The notes under the pieces were generated by a model. That model saw nothing but the letters and a program-made list of their open reading frames with translations. It searched no databases and was not told the origin of the DNA. This document shows positions 25,718 to 32,545 of a stretch of 40,763 nucleotides of DNA, piece after piece. Each line of letters begins with the position of its first letter. The stretch's first letter is position 1. A program made the translations under genes and the position numbers. The DNA lies in contig NZ_SSNI01000048.1 in the NCBI RefSeq assembly GCF_010015475.1, positions 1 to 40,763 of the forward strand, given 5' to 3'. Source of the stretch: Pontibacter pamirensis. Its GTDB lineage: Bacteria; Bacteroidota; Bacteroidia; Cytophagales; Hymenobacteraceae.

Positions 25718-26371
25718 ATGAGCAAGGAAAGCAGAGATTTTTTCTGGCCCAGTTACGTCGACCTTATGACAGTGCTGTTCTTGGTGATGCTGGTGCTGTT
25801 TGTACTGAGCTTTAAAATGTTTCAGGGGAAAGACAGAGAGAATCGCGAAAACATAGCCCGGCTGCAGGTAGAAGTACAGGAAAAACGAAAGCTCGATGAG
25901 ATAAAAGCCGCACTCGCCCGCTTAGATGGCGAATACTTTCAGTACAACGAACAGTATAAACGGCATGAGCTGCTGGTAGATGTGCTTTTTGAACAAAGCA
26001 GCGCTGTTATTCCTCAGCGCTCGCGGGCACCGCTCCGGAAGGCAGGAGAAAACCTAAGCCAGGTCATTAACTCAATCGATGATAAAGATGTAAAATACTT
26101 AATCGTGATAGACGGCCGTGCCGCCAGCTTTCCGGAAGGAGACCCTCGCAATGTGAGCCAACGGGAATATGCCCTAGAACTTAGCTATCAGCGCGCCCTG
26201 GCTCTGATGGAGTTCTGGCAAAACGCAGGAATAAAACTTCCAAAAGACCGCATAGAACTCATAGCCGCCGGTAGCGGTTTCGGCGGCGCAGGTCGGAAAG
26301 GAGATATCCGCGACCGCCGCTTTGTCATTCAGGTACTACCTAAAGTAGGTACACTGGAAATACTGGAATAA
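25718..26371 (+). CDS. MotB/OmpA/ZorB-like proton-channel and peptidoglycan-anchor subunit
   Basis: 217 residues. A single helix at about 14-36 begins PSYVDLMTVLFLVMLVLF; D15 at the start of this helix is the position of the proton-carrying aspartate in MotB and ZorB. A short coiled linker (40-70) leads to an OmpA/MotB-like peptidoglycan-binding domain (80-213: VDVLFEQSSAVIPQRSRAPL, YLIVIDGRA, SYQRALALMEFW and DRRFVIQVL), in which the N-terminal F-x-x-x-S-A strand and the terminal R-R-F-V-I-Q-V strand are clear. It starts 2 bp after the MotA-like gene. Together the two supply energy from the ion gradient, and the OmpA domain would hold the complex to the cell wall. Confidence 0.85.
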   Translation: MSKESRDFFWPSYVDLMTVLFLVMLVLFVLSFKMFQGKDRENRENIARLQVEVQEKRKLDEIKAALARLDGEYFQYNEQYKRHELLVDVLFEQSSAVIPQRSRAPLRKAGENLSQVINSIDDKDVKYLIVIDGRAASFPEGDPRNVSQREYALELSYQRALALMEFWQNAGIKLPKDRIELIAAGSGFGGAGRKGDIRDRRFVIQVLPKVGTLEILE

Positions 26372-26909
26372 GTACTTTACGGCAAAGTGAACGTAGTAAT
26401 ATAAGTATTCAGAATAAACATCGTACCCCCCCTACAACAGAGAAATAAGGAGACGCTATGCAAAAACTACGTACACATAGCATCAGCACAGCTGTGCCTG
26501 TCAGTGAAGCCTGTCCAGCAGCTTCCGGAGGCCAGTATACTCCGGCTCTTCCAGCACATTAAGCTCGTCATCGGTTGTCAGCTCCTATCCTCTGTGGTAC
26601 TGGTCCATCCTGCCGAGCGTTAGCTTATTTGTAAGTGGTTTTCTGCTGATATAGCTAATTTTTTAAACCAGACTCCCATGGAGTGGTGGAGCTTTTTAAG
26701 CATTTCTCCTTAGCTACCGGTGCTGGTAATCGGCAGCAGAAAATGTAATGAATAGATAACCAACCAAACATGTGTGGCCATAGTCCAGAGTTTACATACC
26801 CTGTGTTCTAACACTAGTTTCAAATCCAAAACTACTAGTGGTCTAATCAAAGATTTTATTTCAGAAGAAGCTTTACCAATTTTCATGTCTCTACCGGCTT
26901 CTGTAGTCC
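26372..26909. other. Intergenic region with degenerate minus-strand coding traces
   Basis: No intact gene. On the minus strand, a 27-codon frame (26703-26620) follows a good AAGGAG leader and begins MLKKLHHSMGVWFKKL. Next to it, 26608-26501 reads MDQYHRG, an internal stop, then ELTTDDELNVLEEPEYTGLR and a stop. These look like remains of small genes. A tract of seven cytosines is at about 26425. Confidence 0.3.
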
Positions 26910-27260
26910 TTACCCCTCGCCACCGTTTTGTAGGCCATACAGTGCCATTTTTACTTTCTCATCCAGATGATCAACGTTATTCTTTTTGTACTTAAGGAAT
27001 TCCTGATGTGACTTAGTACCCATCATTTCCATAAGAGTGAAGTCATCAAACATCTTTGAAAAGTATGAAACCCATCCACGTCTGTTGCAGTGCGAAGAGT
27101 ACAGATTATAGAAAGTGTCCGTTTCTTCAATGGGATTAGGGTAGATGTACTTCTTACGAGTGATTGTGATTGGTCTGGAATAAAGGTTATACTTCTCAAG
27201 AAATAGTTTTAGGAGAATCTTTATCTTATCGTTATAATCTTCTTTTGTAAAAAGCAGCAT
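26910..27260 (-). CDS. Hypothetical protein, 116 residues
   Basis: Soluble, rich in lysine and aromatic residues, with segments such as KIKILLKLFLEKYNLYSRPI and SHCNRRGWVSYFSKMFDDFT. No signal peptide, transmembrane helix or recognised motif. The upstream IS3 element ends only 24 bp before its start codon, so its native promoter was probably displaced or lost. Its base composition is more AT-rich than the neighbouring operon. Confidence 0.45.
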   Translation of the reverse strand: MLLFTKEDYNDKIKILLKLFLEKYNLYSRPITITRKKYIYPNPIEETDTFYNLYSSHCNRRGWVSYFSKMFDDFTLMEMMGTKSHQEFLKYKKNNVDHLDEKVKMALYGLQNGGEG

Positions 27261-27284
27261 ATCATTATTTGGAATTGCAATGTT

Positions 27285-27308
27285 TCACTGGAGACTTTTT
27301 TCAGGCAG
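27285..27308 (+). repeat. Left terminal inverted repeat of the IS3 element
   Basis: Begins TCACTGGAGAC and ends CAGGCAG; 20 of 24 positions match the right end. Its second base is C where the right end has G, which alters the usual TG tip. It includes the orfB stop codon. Confidence 0.75.
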
Positions 27309-28131
27309 CCACTGCTTGGTTGTATAGGAGTTTTTCATACTGGCAAGGCGTCAGGTAGCCCAGAGCCGAATGCCTCCTTTTCCGGTTATAGAAGCTTTCT
27401 ATGTACTCAAAAACAGCCAGCTTTGCTTCATGTCTGGTGGTGAATTGGTGGTGGTACACCATCTCAGTTTTCATCGTCTTAAAGAAGCTCTCGGCTACGG
27501 CATTATCCCAGCAGTTGCCTTTCCGGCTCATGCTCTGCACCACTGGTACCCCCTCGAGTTGCTCCCGGAAGGCACTGCAGGCGTACTGCACACCCCGGTC
27601 AGAGTGAAACAAAAGGGAATAAAACACAGGCCTGTTCCGGATGGCCATCTGAAAGGCGGCCACCGTGGTCGTCTCCGCCTCCATGGTCTCGCTCAGTGCC
27701 CAGCCCACCACTTTCCTGTCGGCCAGGTCCACTACGACTGTCAGGTACAGCCAGCCTTCCCTGGTTCTGATGTAGGCGAGATCGGACACCCACTTCTCTG
27801 CCTGCCTTAGCGCTTGAAAATCTCTTGCCAGGTAATTCTCTGCTACTGTATAGGTATGGCTGGAGTCGGTGGTCTGTACCCGGTACTTCTTTCTTATAAT
27901 ACTTTGTATCTGGTGTTTCTGCATGAGACGGGCTACCCTTGGGAGGGAGGCCCGGATGCCCTGCTCCCGGAGTTCAAAGCTGATCCTGGGGCTGCCATAG
28001 CGGCACTTGCTCTGCTGATATACTTCCTTGATTTGCGCCACGAGATCCTGCTCTTTGAGCTCCCGCAGACTGACCGGATGATGAAGCCAGTAGTAATAGC
28101 CGCTGGCACTGACCTGAAGCACTTTGCACAT
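27301..28131 (-). CDS. IS3-family transposase OrfB (DDE integrase domain)
   Basis: 276 residues from the internal ATG at 28131; in the fused OrfAB product it extends upstream through RRAVYGFIKEHRHQFPVEK. It contains the HTH_21 segment (KCRYGSPRISFELREQGI) and the rve catalytic core, with acidic residues in WVSDLAYIRTREGWLYL, FHSDRGVQYACSAF and WDNAVAESFFKTMKTE, followed by the conserved Y-I-E-x-F-Y-N-x-x-R-x-H-S-A-L-G-Y end. All three DDE positions are visible, so the domain looks functional. It is produced mainly as an OrfAB fusion by -1 frameshifting at 28212-28218. Confidence 0.9.
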   Translation of the reverse strand: MCKVLQVSASGYYYWLHHPVSLRELKEQDLVAQIKEVYQQSKCRYGSPRISFELREQGIRASLPRVARLMQKHQIQSIIRKKYRVQTTDSSHTYTVAENYLARDFQALRQAEKWVSDLAYIRTREGWLYLTVVVDLADRKVVGWALSETMEAETTTVAAFQMAIRNRPVFYSLLFHSDRGVQYACSAFREQLEGVPVVQSMSRKGNCWDNAVAESFFKTMKTEMVYHHQFTTRHEAKLAVFEYIESFYNRKRRHSALGYLTPCQYEKLLYNQAVAA

Positions 28132-28163
28132 CTTCTCAACGGGAAACTGGTGACGGTGCTCCT

Positions 28164-28490
28164 TTATGAATCCGTATACCGCCCGTCTCCCTTGGAGAAG
28201 ATGCTGACCGCCTTTTTTGACCCGCAGACGTGCGTCAGCATCGGGTCCATATCGCGCTCCATCTGCGCCTCCTTCAGCTCTTTTTGTAGCCGCTTAATCT
28301 CTTTCTGATCATCACTGAGCCCCTCGGTAGACCTTACTGGTGAACTGTCCTTCTGCCGCCACTTGCTCAGCCGACCTGGATCAATGCCTAACTCGTCGGC
28401 TACCTCTTTTACTGATCCCCTCGCGTAGGAGAGGTCAATAGCCATCCGTTTGAAGGAGGCATCAAATATACGTTTTCCCATCATAGTCAA
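28164..28490 (-). CDS. IS3-family transposase OrfA (DNA-binding) with unusual in-frame insertion
   Basis: 108 residues. The N-terminal helix-turn-helix (FDASFKRMAIDLSYARGSVK, VADELGIDPGRLSKWRQ) binds the IS ends, and a leucine-zipper-like helix follows (KEIKRLQKELKEAQMERD). In relatives I remember, this runs straight into I-L-K-K-A-V-S-I-F-S; here nine extra codons come between (MDPMLTHVCGS), encoded by a hairpin-forming 29-bp segment. OrfA and OrfAB are otherwise complete, and the A6G slippery site is directly after the insertion. Confidence 0.85.
   Translation of the reverse strand: MTMMGKRIFDASFKRMAIDLSYARGSVKEVADELGIDPGRLSKWRQKDSSPVRSTEGLSDDQKEIKRLQKELKEAQMERDMDPMLTHVCGSKKAVSIFSKGDGRYTDS
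28212..28218 (-). promoter_or_regulatory. Programmed -1 frameshift slippery site (AAAAAAG)
   Basis: On the minus strand, A-AAA-AAG at the end of orfA lets ribosomes slip back one base and continue as KKGGQHLLQGRRAVYGF into the OrfB frame, the standard IS3-family mechanism. Confidence 0.75.
28219..28247 (-). repeat. 29-bp hairpin-forming segment inside orfA
   Basis: GACCCG (28219-28224) pairs with CGGGTC (28242-28247), and inside it GACG-TG-CGTC forms a second short stem. The segment interrupts the normal E-R-D-(I-L)-K-K-A sequence of OrfA, keeps the frame, and touches the slippery site. Confidence 0.5.
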
Positions 28491-28510
28491 ATTTAAACAT
28501 TTAGTTAAAT

Positions 28511-28534
28511 CTGCCTAGAAAAGGTCTCCAGTCA
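28511..28534 (-). repeat. Right terminal inverted repeat of the IS3 element
   Basis: Read on the minus strand it begins TGACTGGAGAC and ends TAGGCAG, 20 of 24 matching the left end, with a canonical TG tip. Confidence 0.75.
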
Positions 28535-28608
28535 AAGGTAGCAACTCCACAAGAAATAATCCAAAGCTTGGAGGCCGGAGCCTCTCTTTCAGGTGTCAGC
28601 GCAGCTGA

Positions 28609-28642
28609 CAAAAACAAAATAGCCCCGGCTTTTGCCAGGGCT
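28609..28642 (-). terminator. Factor-independent terminator, minus strand
   Basis: On the minus strand AGCCCTGGC-AAAA-GCCGGGGCT is a 9-bp stem with one mismatch, followed by ATTTTGTTTTTG. It would stop transcripts coming from the truncated IS orfA and from further upstream. Confidence 0.6.
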
Positions 28643-28731
28643 ACACAAGATGAGCATCCAGCACCTGTCGGCCAGGAGCTCTCTTTCAGGTAAGGGAAAG
28701 ATAAGAAAAATCTAAAAAAGATCCTTGACTT

Positions 28732-29004
28732 TTAAGACAGTACCTTTTTTTCGATAATCTCTTTGGCTACTTTCAAATCCAGGGCCAGCTCGGCGTACAT
28801 GGCCTTGAGGCGGCGGTTCTCCTCCTCCAACTCCTTCAAGCGCTTAAGCTCGGTGGCGTCCATGCCGTTGTAGCGCTGGCGCCACTTGTAGAAGGCTGCC
28901 TGGCTCACGCCGTACTCACGGCTGATTTCTGCCGCGCTCTTGCCTGCCTCGAACTCCTTCAGGATTCTGGCGATCTGCTGAGGGGTAAATGTCTTTCTCT
29001 TCAT
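28732..29004 (-). CDS. IS3-family OrfA (IS407-like), orfB partner missing
   Basis: 90 residues with the classic start KRKTFTPQQIARILKEFEAG, the helix-turn-helix AAEISREYGVSQAAFYKWRQ, a leucine-zipper helix (LKRLKELEEENRRLKAMYAE) and the end LKVAKEIIEKK. This is full length for OrfA. The expected -1 frame after the A-rich site reads only ten codons (GTVLKVKDLF) before a stop, and no integrase domain follows, so the element cannot transpose by itself. The protein may still bind IS ends. Confidence 0.8.
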   Translation of the reverse strand: MKRKTFTPQQIARILKEFEAGKSAAEISREYGVSQAAFYKWRQRYNGMDATELKRLKELEEENRRLKAMYAELALDLKVAKEIIEKKVLS

Positions 29005-29071
29005 AAATAACTGTTTAAAGTTAAAGCTTTTTCTCTACTTCAAAACAGTTCTGTTTTCAGGGAAGCTGACA
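28732..29071 (-). mobile_element. Truncated second IS3-type element (orfA with its upstream end only)
   Basis: Contains orfA and about 65 bp of its leader; on the minus strand the IS tip appears to be at 29071 (TGTCAGCTTCCCTG), where dihydroorotase coding sequence stops. The orfB part and the other inverted repeat are not found in the 200 bp downstream, so the element lost its left side. Confidence 0.6.
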
Positions 29072-29594
29072 CTGTACGTGAAAAAAGCTTTTCCAGGAAG
29101 TCAGGATAATTAGCCAGTATTCCTTCCTCATTCTGAAAGTAGAGGCCGTCATCGGTGATGCCGCAAACGTTTTCTGTATCCGTTCTTAAGGCTTCCTCCA
29201 AGTTGTCTTTCCCAATGCCCATGAAAAAGGAATAGTTCGCCAGGGACCTCACAGACGCGATACCGTATTTTTCCTCAAGCAACTCCTGCGTCAGCGTATT
29301 GGGAACGGTATTGGGCATGTCCATATAGGAAGTAACACCACCCGCAACAGCGGCTTTTGACTCGGAAAAAATGTCTGTTTTGTGCGTGAGGCCGGGGTCT
29401 CTGAAGTGCACCTGGTCATCAATAACACCCGGCATCAAATACAGCCCTTCCGCGTTTATCTCCACATGTTTCCCTCCTTTCGAAGAAGTAATTTGAGGGG
29501 CAACCTTCTCAATTCTACCCTTTGCAATCAGCACATCTGCAGCAAACATCCTTCCTTCATTTATGATATTAGCGCTGCGTATGATAGTTTTCAT
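29040..29594 (-). pseudogene. pyrC: Dihydroorotase, truncated by an IS insertion
   Basis: The first ~170 residues of an amidohydrolase-fold dihydroorotase: IRSANIINEGRMFAADVLIA, the metal-site region LMPGVIDDQVHFRDPGLTHK, AGGVTSYMDMPNTVPNT and GITDDGLYFQNEEGILANYP. Coding similarity stops after LFSRT at 29072; the remaining ten codons (VSASLKTELF) come from the IS end. Intact enzymes have about 445 residues with further histidine and aspartate ligands, all missing here, so pyrimidine synthesis at this step must come from another copy or another form of the enzyme. It was probably a standalone gene preceded by 39 bp after the DUF6671 gene. Confidence 0.75.
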
Positions 29595-29633
29595 CTCCGG
29601 CTCTTAAATAATCTCTTTAACTTATAAGATTGA

Positions 29634-30470
29634 TTATGGATTACACATATCGCAGTACATTGGGTCCTCGCTGGTCTTTTGATGCGGATACTTCTCCTCT
29701 TTTATGAAGGCACACTTCTGACACTGGTAAATATAACTCAGTGTGGAACGGGTAGGGTAACGGCAACATTCACAGGGCAGTCCCGGATTGGCTCCGGTAA
29801 CACCGAAGCCAGGACTAGTGCAATGGGGGCAACGTGAGCTGACTTTCTCTATCAACTTCTGGGCTGCCTGTCCGATTACCTTCATCCGCGCAGGGTTCAG
29901 CATGGCCCTCATGTCCGTTTCCACGTACACCGTGCCGTGCTTTCCCAATAAGTGATGAAAAGAAGCCTTAAGCTGGCTCCAGTCCTGAATACCTTTGATA
30001 ACCTCGGCATTGTCTTCTTTCGACTTGCGGAGTATCAAGGCATGCGACGGGAACTGCGCCCTTTCAGCGAAGCTTGCCAGCTGGCCCTCTGTGTGAACTT
30101 GCTCCCCGCCAAAGTTGGTTTCGGTGCTCAGCTTCCTGACGATAATCTCCAGATTGTTCTTCCTGTCTATAAAGATCAGGATTTCCTCGTCAGCATGCAG
30201 GAAAAAAAGGGAAGGATGAGGCCCAAACGAACCTTCACTGGCAACGCCTAAGTCGCAGTCATACATGGCCATGGCTTCCATGCATTTGCTCCGTGCGGTG
30301 GTGATGGGGTCATCCTTCCTTTCTGTCTCTCCGCTGAATGTGCCAAAGGTATCCGTATCAAAATTCTCTGCCACAAAGCACTCCACCCCAAGAGCCTCCT
30401 GGAGGAGGGGGGCAATCACACTTTCTTTCTTATGCTTGGTAGCTACCAGCAACCTCCTGCCCTTGAACAT
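29634..30470 (-). CDS. DUF6671 family protein with C-terminal zinc ribbons
   Basis: The body of about 278 residues matches DUF6671 as I know it: RRLLVATKHKKESVIAPLLQ, FDTDTFGTFSGE, then a helix-rich middle (ARSKCMEAMAMYDCDLGVAS), a form distantly like YjjX-type nucleotide pyrophosphatases. The C-terminus holds cysteine pairs (RCPHC, CECC, CQKC, CDMC), very likely two zinc ribbons. An in-frame ATG at 30503 exists; I prefer 30470 because TGAGG lies just before it and the conserved domain begins at once. Either way the gene overlaps the preceding 108-residue gene, suggesting coupled translation. Substrate unknown. Confidence 0.7.
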   Translation of the reverse strand: MFKGRRLLVATKHKKESVIAPLLQEALGVECFVAENFDTDTFGTFSGETERKDDPITTARSKCMEAMAMYDCDLGVASEGSFGPHPSLFFLHADEEILIFIDRKNNLEIIVRKLSTETNFGGEQVHTEGQLASFAERAQFPSHALILRKSKEDNAEVIKGIQDWSQLKASFHHLLGKHGTVYVETDMRAMLNPARMKVIGQAAQKLIEKVSSRCPHCTSPGFGVTGANPGLPCECCRYPTRSTLSYIYQCQKCAFIKEEKYPHQKTSEDPMYCDMCNP

Positions 30471-30756
30471 ATGCCTCAGGTTGAGCTTTGACTTTGAAGG
30501 CAATATCTATTGTTGACCCGATCTCAATCATGGTCTTGTCGTCTATTGCTTTTTGAACAAGCGCAATGATTTGCGCTCCCGCCTCTTTCAGCTCTCCGAT
30601 TCTCGCTTCTGAATCAGCGTCAGCTTTGCCAAAATGAACATGTGCGCTCAGATTCCGAAGTTTATGAAAGTTGATTTTAGTTTCTACCATTTTGAGAAGG
30701 ATCTCCTTGGCCTCCAGGGGGGTGTAGTCACCCATGATCAGATTGATTGTTGTCAT
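30430..30756 (-). CDS. Small conserved hypothetical protein
   Basis: 108 residues with an N-terminal strand and helix (INLIMGDYTPLEAKEILLKM) and a central AHVHFGKADADSEARIGELK segment. It has no transmembrane helix, and I do not recognise the family. It overlaps the start of the DUF6671 gene and lies 12 bp after the small membrane protein gene, so it belongs to a short icd-headed minus-strand group. Charge and composition look like a real protein. Confidence 0.6.
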   Translation of the reverse strand: MTTINLIMGDYTPLEAKEILLKMVETKINFHKLRNLSAHVHFGKADADSEARIGELKEAGAQIIALVQKAIDDKTMIEIGSTIDIAFKVKAQPEAYVQGQEVAGSYQA

Positions 30757-30768
30757 AATAGATGTTTT

Positions 30769-30960
30769 TTAGTTTATAGAGTTATTTGGGGTTATTCGGA
30801 TTAGGTTTAAGCAAACTATAATGGCTAAAGCCTTGGTAAGCTCAGTCAGTAAAGAGGCTTCATTTTGGGCTGTGATGAAAAAGCAGGCAACTAATGAAGC
30901 CAAGCTTAGAAAGGTTATGAATTGCTTCATTCTACTATAAGTGCTGGCTAAAAAACGCAT
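30769..30960 (-). CDS. Small membrane protein coupled to icd
   Basis: 63 residues with a hydrophobic helix at about 13-30 (QFITFLSLASLVACFFIT) and a second hydrophobic stretch near 43-54. The ATG directly follows the icd stop codon (TAA-ATG), which suggests translational coupling; a second ATG lies ten codons later. No family recognised, and the short length leaves real doubt. Confidence 0.4.
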   Translation of the reverse strand: MRFLASTYSRMKQFITFLSLASLVACFFITAQNEASLLTELTKALAIIVCLNLIRITPNNSIN

Positions 30961-32460
30961 TTATTGCCCTTGCCCGAGCGAGAAGGCGATTCTGTTGTCA
31001 AAGGCGTAAAGGTTCTCCGTTTTGATGGTGTCAATGTTTTTTTCTATGGCCTTCGATAAAATATCCAGGATATGCTGCTTCGTGATGAATTTCCCTTCCT
31101 CGTGCTTAAAGCGGCAGCGCCAGTGGTCGGTGCAGAAAGTCTCCTCAAACCCTTCGGGCCATACTTTAATGCCCCTGTTGGTGATCATGCTGAGCTTCAC
31201 TTCAGGCGTGTCCAGCTGTTGCATCAGCTCTCCCATTTCATCGGCGCTGGTGCCACTCCACTGGACAAACACATCCACGCCGAGCAGGTCTTTTTTAGCA
31301 GCCGGCTTCCGCCGGTATTTGGGCAGGTTGAACGATGCCCCTTTCTCATAGGCCACCGGCTTCAGGCAGGAGGGCTTCTGACCAAGGTTCTTGATAACGG
31401 CCTGTGCAAATTCCTTCGTGCCCACTCTTTGTTTGCTGACGCCCTCCTTGTATATGTCTGCTGTGTGCACTCCGTCCTCTATGGTCTTGAGCCAGGCGTT
31501 CTGCACTTTCTGGGCAACGGCGGTCTGCCCGATGTGGTTCAGCATCATAATGGCACCCTGAAGCAACCCGGAGGGGTTAGCCTGGTTCTTGCCTGCAAGA
31601 GGAGGGGCTGAACCATGGATGGCCTCGAACATGGCACACGTTTCACCTATGTTGGCTGAGCCGGCTAGCCCCACTGAACCGGTTATCTGCGCTGCCACAT
31701 CGGAGAGTATGTCGCCGTAGAGGTTCGGCATCACCACCACGTCAAAGGCCTCGGGGGTGTCGGCCAGCCTTGCGGCACCGATATCCACAATCCAATGCTC
31801 GCTTTCGATGGCGGGGTACTCTTGGGCAACCTCATTGAAAACCTGGTGAAACAACCCGTCGGTTTGCTTCATGATGTTGTCCTTGGTAAAGCAGCTTACT
31901 TTCTTGCGATTGTACCGCCGTGCGTACTCAAACGCGTAGCGCACTATTTTCTCACAACCCGGTCGGCTGATGAGCTTCAGGCACTGCACCACTTCATCGG
32001 TTTGCTGGTGCTCAATACCGGCGTACAGGTCTTCCTCGTTCTCCCTGACAATCACCATGTCCATGACAGGGTGCTTGGTCTTGACAAAGGGGTGGAGACT
32101 CTCACAGGGACGCACGTTAGCGTACAGGCCCAGCATTTTACGCATGGTCACGTTCAGGCTTTTGTACCCGCCTCCCTGCGGGGTCGTGATGGGTGCCTTC
32201 AGGAAAACCCTGTTGCGCCGGATGGCTTCCCAGGATGCTTTGGAAATACCGGAGGTGTTTCCGCTGAGGTATACGCCTTCCCCGACCTGGATCTCCTCAA
32301 TCTCCAGTTTAGCCCCGGCCGCAAGCAGCACCCTCAAGGTAGCCGCCATGATTTCCGGTCCGATGCCGTCGCCTTTTGCGACGGTGATTTTTGTCAAAGC
32401 CGGAGCGTCCACCGACGCGGGAGAGTTTTCGTAGCTTCCAACTAGTTTCGTTTCGCTCAT
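30961..32460 (-). CDS. icd: NADP-dependent isocitrate dehydrogenase
   Basis: 499 residues, oxidative decarboxylation of isocitrate to 2-oxoglutarate in the citric acid cycle. It has the isocitrate/isopropylmalate dehydrogenase fold (KITVAKGDGIGPEIM; LYGDILSDVAAQITGSVGLA) plus a ~150-residue C-terminal domain, as in the Thermus/Rickettsia-type enzyme. Substrate residues are visible: S101 and N103 in YKSLNVTMRK, R107, R117, R139, Y146 (LYAGIE), D250 and D254. S101 corresponds to the serine that is phosphorylated in E. coli. A divergent LysR gene shares its upstream region. The start at 32460 leaves a normal short N-terminus. Confidence 0.9.
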   Translation of the reverse strand: MSETKLVGSYENSPASVDAPALTKITVAKGDGIGPEIMAATLRVLLAAGAKLEIEEIQVGEGVYLSGNTSGISKASWEAIRRNRVFLKAPITTPQGGGYKSLNVTMRKMLGLYANVRPCESLHPFVKTKHPVMDMVIVRENEEDLYAGIEHQQTDEVVQCLKLISRPGCEKIVRYAFEYARRYNRKKVSCFTKDNIMKQTDGLFHQVFNEVAQEYPAIESEHWIVDIGAARLADTPEAFDVVVMPNLYGDILSDVAAQITGSVGLAGSANIGETCAMFEAIHGSAPPLAGKNQANPSGLLQGAIMMLNHIGQTAVAQKVQNAWLKTIEDGVHTADIYKEGVSKQRVGTKEFAQAVIKNLGQKPSCLKPVAYEKGASFNLPKYRRKPAAKKDLLGVDVFVQWSGTSADEMGELMQQLDTPEVKLSMITNRGIKVWPEGFEETFCTDHWRCRFKHEEGKFITKQHILDILSKAIEKNIDTIKTENLYAFDNRIAFSLGQGQ

Positions 32461-32545
32461 GTGTGAATTATTTGTGCTACAAAATTGACCAATTGCTTAT
32501 ATAAATAAAAATATATACTTTTAATGCCACCCATAAACAAAATTA
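32461..32545. promoter_or_regulatory. Divergent promoter region of icd and the LysR gene
   Basis: 85 bp, very AT-rich. On the minus strand TAATTTTG (32544-32537) matches TAnnTTTG, and on the plus strand TACTTTTA is close to it. Several A/T-rich T-N11-A arrangements could bind the LysR protein. The short shared region suggests that the LysR protein controls itself and icd. Confidence 0.35.

Larger units (their letters stand above)
27285..28534 (-). mobile_element. IS3-family insertion sequence, 1250 bp
   Basis: Bounded by 24-bp terminal inverted repeats (20 of 24 matching) and coding on the minus strand for orfA and orfB, joined by an A6G slippery site for programmed -1 frameshifting. The right end is TGACTGGAGAC (read inward), as in IS3-family tips; the left end has TC instead of TG. 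The flanks (left ...GTT, right AAG...) show no target duplication. The transposase looks intact except for the in-frame insertion at 28219-28247. Confidence 0.85.

Noticed and set aside
16131..26371. Calling the seven-gene cluster a Zorya defence system
   Set aside because: Only the motor pair resembles ZorA/ZorB. No ZorC, no ZorD helicase and no ZorE HNH nuclease is encoded next to it, and five other genes are unlike Zorya components.
23958..26371. Flagellar or gliding-motility motor
   Set aside because: No flagellar genes and no GldK/N/SprA-like genes are in the window, and the MotA-like tail and insertion differ from the usual MotA or GldL build.
27370..28308. Two plus-strand open frames of 146 and 164 codons
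   Set aside because: Both are antisense to the IS3 transposase orfB/orfA, which carry clear DDE and helix-turn-helix motifs.
28580..28691. Direct repeat TCTCTTTCAGGT (around 28582 and 28680)
   Set aside because: Only two copies of about 12 bases beside IS remnants; too short to call a functional repeat or attachment site.
31072..32445. Several plus-strand frames of 154-216 codons
   Set aside because: Antisense shadows of the isocitrate dehydrogenase gene.
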